Below are positions 23,454 through 31,134 of a DNA stretch of 39,827 nt, piece by piece. Under the pieces are notes generated by a model that saw only the letters and a program-made list of their open reading frames with translations, did not search any database and had not been told where the DNA came from. The DNA comes from an uncultured Treponema sp. (GTDB lineage Bacteria; Spirochaetota; Spirochaetia; Treponematales; Treponemataceae), in contig CALBGU010000083.1 in assembly GCA_937893155.1 (NCBI GenBank), forward strand, positions 1-39,827. Direction: 5' to 3'. The position numbers and the translations under genes are program-made. Every line of letters begins with the position of its first letter. Position 1 is the first letter of the stretch.

Positions 23454-25187
23454 ATGAGCGATACGACGCAAGCGAAAAACGAGAAAATCGAATCAAAAAG
23501 CATTGAAAAAGACGGCAAAAAAATTGCATGGGAAGTGTTTGTAAAAAAATCGGGGCGGCTGGTAAAACTCATCACGGACGAAACCGAAGTTGCATTGACC
23601 GACGACATCAAAATCGTGGATTGCCGCTGTATTCCGCCGTGTGTGGAAACACTCATTCTGCCTAAAAGTGTGCGCCGTGTGCACACCGACTTTTTAAATC
23701 CCCGCTGTTCGCAAAGCGTTTTTGAGACGCTCAAGGCGTTTCGTCCCGACCCCGAAATCGTGAAAGCCAAGGCAAAAAAAGAAAAAATTGCCCGCATTTC
23801 TGCGATTGGTGCGCAAGCGCTTGCCAGCATTGCCGTTGCCGAGCTTCCCTGCAAAACCAAAACCGAGCCTATTACCAAGCCGCGAATTGGCACGCTCGTA
23901 ACGGTGTTTTTACCGTTCGGCTACAAACTCGGCTGTTTGATTCCAAAGCGGTTGAAAAAAAACGAAACGCCGCTAGTTGACGCGCTGTTTGCTGCGCTCA
24001 AAACGCCGCTGGATACGAGTCGCGGCATTGACGGGCAATTTGATTATCTGGAAACGTTGTGGGAAGCGGGAAAAGCGTATGGAAAGGCGATGAAATTATC
24101 GCTGAACACGACTGTTCACGGCGATTTTTCGGACAGCGAATTGCAGCATTTTTTTCAGCGCATTTTGTCGCCGCTGGATTGCACGGTGAGCGTGGAGGGC
24201 AATGCGGTGAAAATCCGTGCGGGGCATTATCTGCTGCTTTTGCAAAAAAAATCGTTACAGGTGGCACGCGTTAATACCACGATTTCGCTGGGAATGCCTG
24301 AGCAATATAAATGGTGCGAGGTGGTTCAGTCGGCTGTGAACGGCGAGAGCAGAGCGCATATATTGCAGCAGCAAGCGCACATTCCAAATATTTTTCGCTT
24401 TCGTGTTATCGACGAAGACGCGTGGCAGTTTTCGCCGCCCAAGAAAGAGCGCCCGCAGTTTTCGCTTGACACGCTGAAAATCCCCGCTGGCGATGTTCCG
24501 ACCGAATCTCTTTTGTCGCAGGCATTTGACGGCTGGCGGTGGTCTGTCGATGTTGCAGATGCGAAAAGTCCTGCTCGCCGCATAATCCGCGTGGGATTGC
24601 CATTCGACGCGGCATTTATCTTCAATCTTTCCACGGGCGACGCAGAGCAAAACGCGCAGGCAAAAACGGTGCTTGCCGTGATGAGCGCGCTCAAGACGGT
24701 GGCTCACGATGAGCAAATGCTTTTTGAGGCGGTGCGGCAATTTTCGGTGCAAACTCCCGTTACGGTAAAAACAAAAAGCGGCATACAGCGCTCTTTGATG
24801 GAGTTTTCTGGATTTGCGCTTTGGCAGGATTATTCCGCCAATGTGCCGTTTGCGTCGGAGGGACAGCCGCCGAGGGCATTTGTGGAAAACGATATTATGT
24901 CGTATTTTGCGGGGAGTAGAATGCAGGTTCAAATCTTTCTGGAAAATGAATCGAGCTATTTTGACTCCTACCGCACGTGGAATTGCTCCATTTCCATACA
25001 GACGGGCGAGAAAATTATCTCGCTGTATTGCCATTCGTGGCGTATTTTTGCAACGGATAAAACGGCGTGGTTCTGTCGCTCTGATTTTGAAAAACTCATC
25101 GCTGAAATTGAAATTAAACGCGGCGAAGATGTGCAACTGAGCACCACCGTGCAGTCATTCGGGGCTTTGGTCGTAAGCAGTTCATAA
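23454..25187 (+). CDS. large protein of unknown function
   Basis: 577 residues with no family I can name. There is no signal peptide and no obvious membrane helix, so it is probably cytoplasmic. The N-terminal 80 residues (IPPCVETLILPKSVRRV) have a faint look of one BspA-type leucine-rich repeat. The next segment is Lys/Ala-rich helix, and the rest is mixed alpha/beta with many Trp and Phe near the C-terminus (WNCSISI, WRIFATDKTAWFC). A moderate AAGGAA site precedes the ATG. It stands alone between the dgt unit and a bidirectional terminator. Confidence 0.7.
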   Translation: MSDTTQAKNEKIESKSIEKDGKKIAWEVFVKKSGRLVKLITDETEVALTDDIKIVDCRCIPPCVETLILPKSVRRVHTDFLNPRCSQSVFETLKAFRPDPEIVKAKAKKEKIARISAIGAQALASIAVAELPCKTKTEPITKPRIGTLVTVFLPFGYKLGCLIPKRLKKNETPLVDALFAALKTPLDTSRGIDGQFDYLETLWEAGKAYGKAMKLSLNTTVHGDFSDSELQHFFQRILSPLDCTVSVEGNAVKIRAGHYLLLLQKKSLQVARVNTTISLGMPEQYKWCEVVQSAVNGESRAHILQQQAHIPNIFRFRVIDEDAWQFSPPKKERPQFSLDTLKIPAGDVPTESLLSQAFDGWRWSVDVADAKSPARRIIRVGLPFDAAFIFNLSTGDAEQNAQAKTVLAVMSALKTVAHDEQMLFEAVRQFSVQTPVTVKTKSGIQRSLMEFSGFALWQDYSANVPFASEGQPPRAFVENDIMSYFAGSRMQVQIFLENESSYFDSYRTWNCSISIQTGEKIISLYCHSWRIFATDKTAWFCRSDFEKLIAEIEIKRGEDVQLSTTVQSFGALVVSSS

Positions 25188-25200
25188 AAATTGTTTGCAA

Positions 25201-25232
25201 AAAAAAACAGGGGAGATTTCCCCTGCTTTTTT
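25201..25232. terminator. bidirectional intrinsic terminator
   Basis: CAGGGGA (25208-25214) pairs with TCCCCTG (25219-25225), with A-run before and T-run after. It serves the unknown plus-strand gene and the convergent MCP gene. Confidence 0.9.
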
Positions 25233-25249
25233 AACGTACCGCGTGAGTG

Positions 25250-27352
25250 TTACACTGCGAATTGGTCGATTTGGCTGCCGATGTCGTCGATAGAATGGCT
25301 CAAATCCTTGGTAACATCGTTTAACGCCGCGCCTGTTTCGTTGATTTTGGTTGCACTGTGCGCCATTTCGTCCATACTCTGCTTAATCGAAGCCGTTGCG
25401 CTCTGTAACCGCTCCATTTCCTCCAAAATCGCCTTGTTGCCCTCGGTCATCTCGCGCGAAGCAATCTTGACTTCCGCCGTGCTGTCATTCATCGAGTGCA
25501 GCGAATCGCCAATCTGTCGGCTTCCTGCCTGCTGCTCTTCCATTGCGCCCTTGATGAGCATAACCAGCTCGTCGGTCTCGCGGATTTTCGCCGTAACCGA
25601 CATAAACGCCTCGCTTGACGATGCCGACGCATTGACCACCGACACGATAGAATCCTTGATTCGATTGAGCTGCTCGCCGATTGAGCGCGACTGCTCGCCC
25701 GACGTTTCCGAGAGCTTTCGGATTTCGTCTGCAACGACCGAGAAACCCTTTCCAGCATCTCCCGCGTGTGCCGCCTCAATCGCCGCATTCATCGCCAAAA
25801 GGTTCGTCTGCTCTGCAATCGAAGAAATCGCCGCATTCGCTTCTTGAAGCATCACCGATTGCGCCTCGATGTCCTCAATTTTTGCGTTCACATCGTTTTG
25901 CTTGTTCAAACCGTCTTGCGCGGCAGAACGGAGCGTGTCGAACGAACTCGCCATTTTTTCCACGCTCTGATTGACGCTCGAAATATTGCCAATCATCTGC
26001 TCAACCGCGCTTGAAGCGTTTTGCACTTGGTCGCTCTGCCCCTCAATCATTCGCTCAAGCGATGAAATATTCGACGAAACTTGATTCACCGCGCCTGCCG
26101 CTTGGTCTACGCTGTTTGCTTGATGGTCGATTTGCGTGCGCACGCTGTCGATGTTTTCGATAATCTCGCGAATCGAAGTCGATGTGTCTTCTGCGCTCGC
26201 CGCAAGATTTTCGCCTGCCAGCGACAGTTCGCTCTTGGAATCCTTGACCTGCTTGATGATGTCGTGCAATTTTCCCACAAAGCTATTGAAGCCGTTGACG
26301 ACCGCACCGATTTCGTTGTTCGCGTTCTTGATTTCAATTCTCTTGGTCAAATCCGCGTCCCCCGACGCAATGCTCTCAATCGTCGTCTGCACCACCTGAA
26401 GCGGCTTGAGCGCGGAGGCAATCACGAGAATCAAAAGCAAAATCACTGCAACAAGGAAGATAATCGAGAACACGCCGATAAGCGAGCCGACCTTGTTCGC
26501 GACTTCCCGAAGTTGCGCTTCTTCCACGGCGATAATAATCGTCATCGGCGTGCCTTCAACCTCGGCGAATGTAACAAACTCGCGCGCTCCTGTGAGCGAA
26601 GTCAAAAAGCCTGCGCCAGTTCCGCCTTGAATGGCGTGAGTGAAAAATTTGCGCGATTGCTCGGGAATGTCGGTGTCGTTCGTAACGTTTCGTTTGAGGA
26701 TAAAATCGGTGTTTGAGTGCGCGGCAATATAGCCCTGCTTGTCGATGATAAACGCATAGCCCGATTTTCCGAGGTGAATTGATTTCGTTATATCCAAAAG
26801 CTCGTCAATCGGCACAATGCCGCCGAAAAATCCAATCGTTTCGCCGTTCTGCTTTATCGCTTTCACGACGTGGAACGACAGTTTTCCTGTGTTTCTTGAA
26901 ACGATGACGGAATCAATAAAATAATCTCTGCCCTCGGTAAAAATCGCCTTAAAATAAGTGCGGTCGCTCACGTTGCCCGTGTTTCCGTCATCGGAATAGT
27001 AGATGCCGTCTTTCCCCACATAAATCACATAGTCGAAACATTTTGGGCGATGATATACGTTTGCGCGAATCCACTCGACGATTTCTTCGGTCGTTCCCGT
27101 CTGCGAAACGCTGGATTCTACATAATAATGAAGCTGGTCTACATAACTGTGAAGCGTAGTGTACACATCGTCTTGAAATATAGAAGAAATCTGCGACACG
27201 CTGTCTTCATAGAGTTTTTCGATTTCGCTCGCCGCGCTGTTTTTAACTAAAAGTCCCTGACCTGCGTTCAAAACAAGAATCGCGATTCCCAAAGCCAGCA
27301 CCACGCGAACAACCAGTTTCCCGTGTTTTTGTTTTTGTGTAGATTTCTGCAT
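25250..27352 (-). CDS. methyl-accepting chemotaxis protein with dCache sensor
   Basis: 700 residues. The first membrane helix is about 13-35. A periplasmic dCache_1-type sensor covers about 38-285, with YYSDDGNTGNVSDRTYF and GKLSFHVVKAI as its PAS-like core. The second helix is about 290-313, HAMP about 314-367, and the cytoplasmic signalling coiled coil runs to the end with the conserved hairpin tip EQTNLLAMNAAIEAAHAGD. dCache domains usually bind amino acids or other small molecules. It feeds the CheA/CheW array. There is no C-terminal CheR-docking pentapeptide. Its promoter region contains a dispersed hairpin element (27421-27511). Confidence 0.95.
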   Translation of the reverse strand: MQKSTQKQKHGKLVVRVVLALGIAILVLNAGQGLLVKNSAASEIEKLYEDSVSQISSIFQDDVYTTLHSYVDQLHYYVESSVSQTGTTEEIVEWIRANVYHRPKCFDYVIYVGKDGIYYSDDGNTGNVSDRTYFKAIFTEGRDYFIDSVIVSRNTGKLSFHVVKAIKQNGETIGFFGGIVPIDELLDITKSIHLGKSGYAFIIDKQGYIAAHSNTDFILKRNVTNDTDIPEQSRKFFTHAIQGGTGAGFLTSLTGAREFVTFAEVEGTPMTIIIAVEEAQLREVANKVGSLIGVFSIIFLVAVILLLILVIASALKPLQVVQTTIESIASGDADLTKRIEIKNANNEIGAVVNGFNSFVGKLHDIIKQVKDSKSELSLAGENLAASAEDTSTSIREIIENIDSVRTQIDHQANSVDQAAGAVNQVSSNISSLERMIEGQSDQVQNASSAVEQMIGNISSVNQSVEKMASSFDTLRSAAQDGLNKQNDVNAKIEDIEAQSVMLQEANAAISSIAEQTNLLAMNAAIEAAHAGDAGKGFSVVADEIRKLSETSGEQSRSIGEQLNRIKDSIVSVVNASASSSEAFMSVTAKIRETDELVMLIKGAMEEQQAGSRQIGDSLHSMNDSTAEVKIASREMTEGNKAILEEMERLQSATASIKQSMDEMAHSATKINETGAALNDVTKDLSHSIDDIGSQIDQFAV

Positions 27353-27420
27353 AAATAGAGATGCCTCGTAAAAAAAAGTAATACGGTATTTATTCTAACA
27401 CAGTTTTTAAGTAAATCAAG

Positions 27421-27511
27421 GTTTATTAGACCTGTTCGATAATATGGCTTTGACAAGGGGCTTAAGCCCCTTGCTACATAAAAAAACTTCAGTTTCCGAA
27501 CAGGTTTATTA
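27421..27511. repeat. nested hairpin element, copy 1
   Basis: Outer arms carry ACCTGTTCG (27430-27438) and CGAACAGGT (27497-27505). Inside is the perfect palindrome AAGGGGCTTAAGCCCCTT (27455-27472). A close copy lies at 32781-32869. Both copies lie just upstream of a minus-strand sensory gene (the dCache MCP here). Confidence 0.85.
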
Positions 27512-27543
27512 AAGGACTGTTTCAAAACACGTTCCTTGTTCCA

Positions 27544-27669
27544 TTTTCCCAAAGCCTCGCCGCAGTTACTTTCTGCCTTTTGGGATTTTCCCAAAGCCTC
27601 ACCGCAGTTACTTTCTGCCTTTTGGAGATTTCTCAAAGCCCCGCCGCACGTCCTTTCTGTTTTTGGGGA
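27544..27669. repeat. three tandem 42-bp repeats
   Basis: Units begin at 27544, 27586 and 27628; the first two are nearly identical and the third is diverged. Each unit junction has a palindrome of CTTT...AAAG type (27577-27596 and 27619-27638). Changes inside these palindromes largely keep the pairing. The period is a multiple of three, so open frames run through it, but this is not evidence of a gene. Confidence 0.92.
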
Positions 27670-27754
27670 AATAAAATTCGGGGCGGCGGCGGGTGTTTTG
27701 TTTGACAGAAAATCGCATATTGTCAGAATGGCGAAAACGTGCTATTTTTGCAGT

Positions 27755-28996
27755 ATGAATACGTTAGTTGCATTGTGTGCCGTGGGAGCGGAAAAAATCC
27801 TCGGCAATGAGATAAAGTTTTTGGGCTACAAAATCATCGACAACGCACCCGGGCGCGTTCGGTTTTCGGCGGACGATGACGCGCTTTTTCGTTCAAATCT
27901 GTGTTTGCGGTGCGCTGACCGCGTGTATCTGCAAATGGCGGGTTATCGCGCGGAGAATTTCGACGAGCTTTTTGACGGCGCGTACAGCGTGGCGTGGCAG
28001 GATTTTCTCAAGAAAGATACGCGGCTGGTGGTGGACAAAGTGCGCGCGAATAAAAGCCGCCTCAACAGCGAACACAGCGTTCAGGCGATGATTCAAAAGG
28101 CGATTTACAAAAAACTCGGCGATGTGTGGCACATTTCCACGCTTCCCGAAACGGGCGCAGAGGCGGACGTTCGCGTGTACATCGACAGCGATGAGGCTCT
28201 GCTTTTGCTCGATTTGAGCGGGCTTCCGCTTCACAAGCGCGGGTATCGCACGGACGGCGGTATTGCTCCTCTTCGCGAAACGGTGGCGGCGAGTTTGCTG
28301 CAGATGATGATGTGGCGGCGCGCAACGGCTTTGCACGACCCATTTTGCGGCTCGGGCACGATTGCGATTGAGGCGCTATTGTATGCGCACAACATCGCGC
28401 CGGGTTTTGGCAGACGGTTTGCCGTGGAGACATTGCCGTTTTTCAATGCCGAGCGTGCCGAGCAAATCCGTGCCGCCGAAGCCGAGAAAATCCGCACTGA
28501 TGTGGAAGTGCGCGTAACGGGCAGCGACATCGACCGTGCGGCAGTGGAGCGCGCCAAAAAGAACGCCGAGTATGCGTGTGTTATGGCGGGGCGGGCGTTG
28601 CAGTCAATCGGCAAGAGCGCGCATATTGTGCGTCCTGATTTTATTGTGTCGGATTTTAAGGATTTGTCCGCGCCGTACGAAAAGGGCTTGCTGCTCTGCA
28701 ATCCACCCTACGGCGAGCGTCTGGGCGACGACGAGAGCGCGCAGGCGTTGTATCGTGAAATGCGGGGGCTGTTCAGTGATTTTGAGGGCTGGCAGATGGG
28801 CGTGATTACGTCGAATCCGCATTTTGAAGAAGCGCTGGAACACGCCGCCGAGCGCACCAAGAGCATAAAAGCGGGCAATTTGGACACGGTGTTTTATATG
28901 TTCGATTCACTTTCGCCGCGTTCGGCTCAAGCAAAAAAGACGCAATCGCGCAAAGACTGGCGAAAGCGTGTGCAAAAAAAGCGCGAGGAATACTAA
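27755..28996 (+). CDS. THUMP-domain RNA methyltransferase (RlmL N-terminal/YpsC type)
   Basis: 413 residues: an N-terminal ferredoxin-like plus THUMP region (to about residue 155), then a Rossmann methyltransferase with the SAM motif HDPFCGSGTIAIEA and the N6-adenine/N2-guanine signature LLCNPPYGERLG. Length matches single-domain relatives of E. coli RlmL that methylate guanine N2 in 23S rRNA. The C-terminus is a basic tail. I start at the ATG at 27755; the longer open frame from 27536 only runs through the 42-bp repeats. No strong Shine-Dalgarno is seen. The TetR gene starts directly after the stop. Confidence 0.9.
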   Translation: MNTLVALCAVGAEKILGNEIKFLGYKIIDNAPGRVRFSADDDALFRSNLCLRCADRVYLQMAGYRAENFDELFDGAYSVAWQDFLKKDTRLVVDKVRANKSRLNSEHSVQAMIQKAIYKKLGDVWHISTLPETGAEADVRVYIDSDEALLLLDLSGLPLHKRGYRTDGGIAPLRETVAASLLQMMMWRRATALHDPFCGSGTIAIEALLYAHNIAPGFGRRFAVETLPFFNAERAEQIRAAEAEKIRTDVEVRVTGSDIDRAAVERAKKNAEYACVMAGRALQSIGKSAHIVRPDFIVSDFKDLSAPYEKGLLLCNPPYGERLGDDESAQALYREMRGLFSDFEGWQMGVITSNPHFEEALEHAAERTKSIKAGNLDTVFYMFDSLSPRSAQAKKTQSRKDWRKRVQKKREEY

Positions 28997-29599
28997 ATGG
29001 CTATCATTGTGGAACACGACAAGCGCAAAAGCGAGATTCTGGCAAAGGCTCTCGACGTTTTTGTGAAAGAAGGCTACGAGAACGTTACGTTTCAGAAAAT
29101 CGCTGACCGCTGTATGATTACGCGCACGACGCTGTATATTTATTTTAAGAATAAGCGCGAGATTTTTTTGTGGAGCATAAAGCAACTCACGGAAGGGCTC
29201 GAAAAGGATTTGATTGAGATTGTGCGGGACGAAAATCTCAATAGCGAACAGTGTCTGCGAACGATGCTTTCAAAAATCGTGGACGCAATCAGCGAGAACA
29301 AAGAGCTGTTCTATGTGGTGCTGACCTATCTTTTGGGGCTTCGCAAAAAACACGGCGAAAACATTGCCGAGCGAGTGCAGCGGCGGGTAATTCGCTTGCG
29401 GCATTTGCTCACGGCGGTTATTGTGCGCGGGCAAAAAGAGGGCGCGTTCAAAGATACGGCGGTCAAGAGCATTAACGAGATGTTCTATTCTTTGCTCGAA
29501 GCCGCGATGTTCCGCATTGCCGTGCTTGCCGACAGCGATTTGTCCAAAGTGCGCGACAATCTGAATATCGCCGTGGACAGCATTCTCAAAAACGCATAA
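28997..29599 (+). CDS. TetR-family transcriptional regulator
   Basis: 200 residues. The N-terminal HTH (about 10-58) reads ILAKALDVFVKEGYENVTF then KIADRCMITRTTLYIYFKNK, the usual TetR pattern. The C-terminal two thirds is a helical ligand and dimer domain. The ATG directly abuts the stop of the methyltransferase gene, so both are probably one transcript. Target and ligand are unknown. Confidence 0.93.
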   Translation: MAIIVEHDKRKSEILAKALDVFVKEGYENVTFQKIADRCMITRTTLYIYFKNKREIFLWSIKQLTEGLEKDLIEIVRDENLNSEQCLRTMLSKIVDAISENKELFYVVLTYLLGLRKKHGENIAERVQRRVIRLRHLLTAVIVRGQKEGAFKDTAVKSINEMFYSLLEAAMFRIAVLADSDLSKVRDNLNIAVDSILKNA

Positions 29600-29615
29600 T
29601 TTTTTTTGCATTTAT

Positions 29616-29742
29616 GTCATTCCCGCACTTGATGCGGGAATCTTTTTCCGATGTTCATTGAAACAAGGGGATTAATCCCCTTGCTGCCTCCGCTCTGTCT
29701 TAAAAAAAGATTATCGGGTTGAGCGCGATAATGACACAGGCA
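29616..29742. repeat. composite dispersed intergenic element, copy 1
   Basis: Three parts follow each other: ATTCCCGCA-cttga-TGCGGGAAT (29619-29641), AAGGGGATTAATCCCCTT (29665-29682) and an ATTATCG...CGATAAT block (29710-29732) followed by GACACAGGCA. The same order recurs at 33199-33312. The first hairpin, followed by CTTTTTCC, may also terminate the TetR transcript. Confidence 0.85.
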
Positions 29743-29860
29743 CCGCCTGTCTTCCACAAAACTTGACGGTATAATGCTAAATTTCGCAATTCTTTTCCGC
29801 GAGCTGTGTGCTATGATAAAACTCACACTGCAAATGTCATTGCTGTAAAGGAGTTTTTGT
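29743..29860 (+). promoter_or_regulatory. upstream region of the kinase gene with a TATAAT box
   Basis: A perfect TATAAT lies at 29770-29775, but no good -35 box stands 16-18 bases upstream. A second -10-like TATGAT lies near 29812. AAAGGAG precedes the ATG at 29861. The promoter is not settled. Confidence 0.3.
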
Positions 29861-30895
29861 ATGGAAAATAGGGAAAAGAAAGATTTTGACCTTATCACAC
29901 TCGGAGAAATAATGCTTCGCCTCTCGCCGCCGCTCAACAAGCGAATCGGCAGGGACGAGGTGTTTGAAAAATACGCAGGCGGTGCAGAACTCAACGTTGC
30001 GTCGGGCATTTCGCTTCTGGGACTGCGCACTGCCGTCATTTCAAAACTGCCGAACAATCAAATCGGCACGTTCGTCAAAAATCGAATCCGCTTCAACACC
30101 GTCAGCGATGACTTTTTGCTCTGGGACGACAGCGCGAATGCACGGCTCGGCATTTATTACTACGAAAACGGTGCGTATCCCAGAAAACCCTCCGTCGTCT
30201 ATGACCGCAAAGGCTCTTCGTTCAACTCGATTTCGCTTTCGGAAATCCCAGACAGCGTGTATTCTTCCGCGCGAATGTTCTACACGTCGGGGATTACGCT
30301 TGCCTTGAGCGAGAACACGCGCAATGTCGCCACCGAGATGATAAAAAGATTCAAAGCGGGCGGCGCGCTCATTGCGTTTGATGTGAACTACCGCGCGAAT
30401 TTGTGGGACGAAGACACCGCACGGCGCACGATTTTGCAGATTTTGCCGTTTGTGGATTATTTGTTTATCAGCGAAGAAAGTTGCCGCCGTATGTTCGCCA
30501 AAACAGGCACTCTTGAGGATATGCACCGCGAGTTCTGCCGCGATTTCCCGAACATCAAGCTCATCGCTTCGAGCGAGCGCGAGGTTATCAGCCCCAAAGT
30601 ACATTCGTTTACGTCGCTTGTGTACAGCGCGGAAAAAGATGAGTTTTACACCGAGCCTCAGTACAAAGAAATCGACGTGGTTGACCGAATCGGCTCAGGC
30701 GACGCGTACTGCGCTGGCGTGCTGTTCGGTATGCTCAAATACGGCGACCCCAAGCGCGCGATGGAGTTCGGCAATGCGACGTGCGCCACGAAAAACACGA
30801 TTTTCGGCGACCTTCCCGTGTCGGATTTCGACGAAATTTCCAAGATTATCCGCGCCCACCAAGCCACCGGCACACAATCCGAAATGGATAGATGA
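29861..30895 (+). CDS. PfkB-family sugar kinase, 2-keto-3-deoxygluconate kinase-like
   Basis: 344 residues. The N-terminal GGAELNVASGISLLG is the substrate-side PfkB signature and VDRIGSGDAYCAG near residue 280 is the C-terminal ATP/anion-hole signature with the catalytic Asp. FDVNYRANLW is typical of KdgK, which phosphorylates 2-keto-3-deoxygluconate. A strong AAAGGAG precedes the ATG. No aldolase or uptake gene is adjacent, so the substrate assignment rests on sequence resemblance only. Confidence 0.85.
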   Translation: MENREKKDFDLITLGEIMLRLSPPLNKRIGRDEVFEKYAGGAELNVASGISLLGLRTAVISKLPNNQIGTFVKNRIRFNTVSDDFLLWDDSANARLGIYYYENGAYPRKPSVVYDRKGSSFNSISLSEIPDSVYSSARMFYTSGITLALSENTRNVATEMIKRFKAGGALIAFDVNYRANLWDEDTARRTILQILPFVDYLFISEESCRRMFAKTGTLEDMHREFCRDFPNIKLIASSEREVISPKVHSFTSLVYSAEKDEFYTEPQYKEIDVVDRIGSGDAYCAGVLFGMLKYGDPKRAMEFGNATCATKNTIFGDLPVSDFDEISKIIRAHQATGTQSEMDR

Positions 30896-30915
30896 TTTTT
30901 TGTCATTCTCATAGC

Positions 30916-30945
30916 ATTCCCGTACTTGATACGGGAATTTTTTTT
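30916..30945 (+). terminator. intrinsic terminator after the kinase gene
   Basis: ATTCCCGTA-cttga-TACGGGAAT followed by a run of T. The hairpin is a variant of the dispersed CCCG-ACTTGAT-CGGG element seen at 29619 that here makes a good terminator. Confidence 0.9.
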
Positions 30946-30959
30946 GCAGCATCGCCCCA

Positions 30960-31101
30960 AAACGCACATAACCAAAATTTTTTTCGCGATTTTTGTTCGG
31001 AAACGCACATAACCAAAATTTTTTTCGCGATTTTTGTTTGAAAACGCACATAACCAAAATTTTTTTCGTGATTTTTGTTCAGAAACGAACATAAAAAAAA
31101 T
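30960..31101. repeat. tandem 41-bp repeats (about 3.4 copies)
   Basis: Equivalent positions recur at 30963, 31004, 31045 and 31086, exactly 41 bp apart. Each unit has an inverted repeat AACCAAAAT...ATTTTTGTT with one mismatch (30970-30997 in copy 1) and a short palindrome TTCGGAA, TTTGAAA or TTCAGAA at the unit end. A 41-bp period changes frame each unit, so it is not coding. Confidence 0.93.
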
Positions 31102-31134
31102 TGCCGCAGTTTTACCTACGGCAATTTCTCAAAA

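Noticed and set aside
27268..27636. Minus-strand frame with repeated QKAESNCGEALGK
   Set aside because: It is the 42-bp repeat read through because 42 is divisible by three; it also runs through the hairpin element and overlaps the MCP gene.
30658..31092. Minus-strand frames with NREKNFGYVRF-like repeats
   Set aside because: The 41-bp array translated in shifting frames; antisense to the end of the kinase gene.
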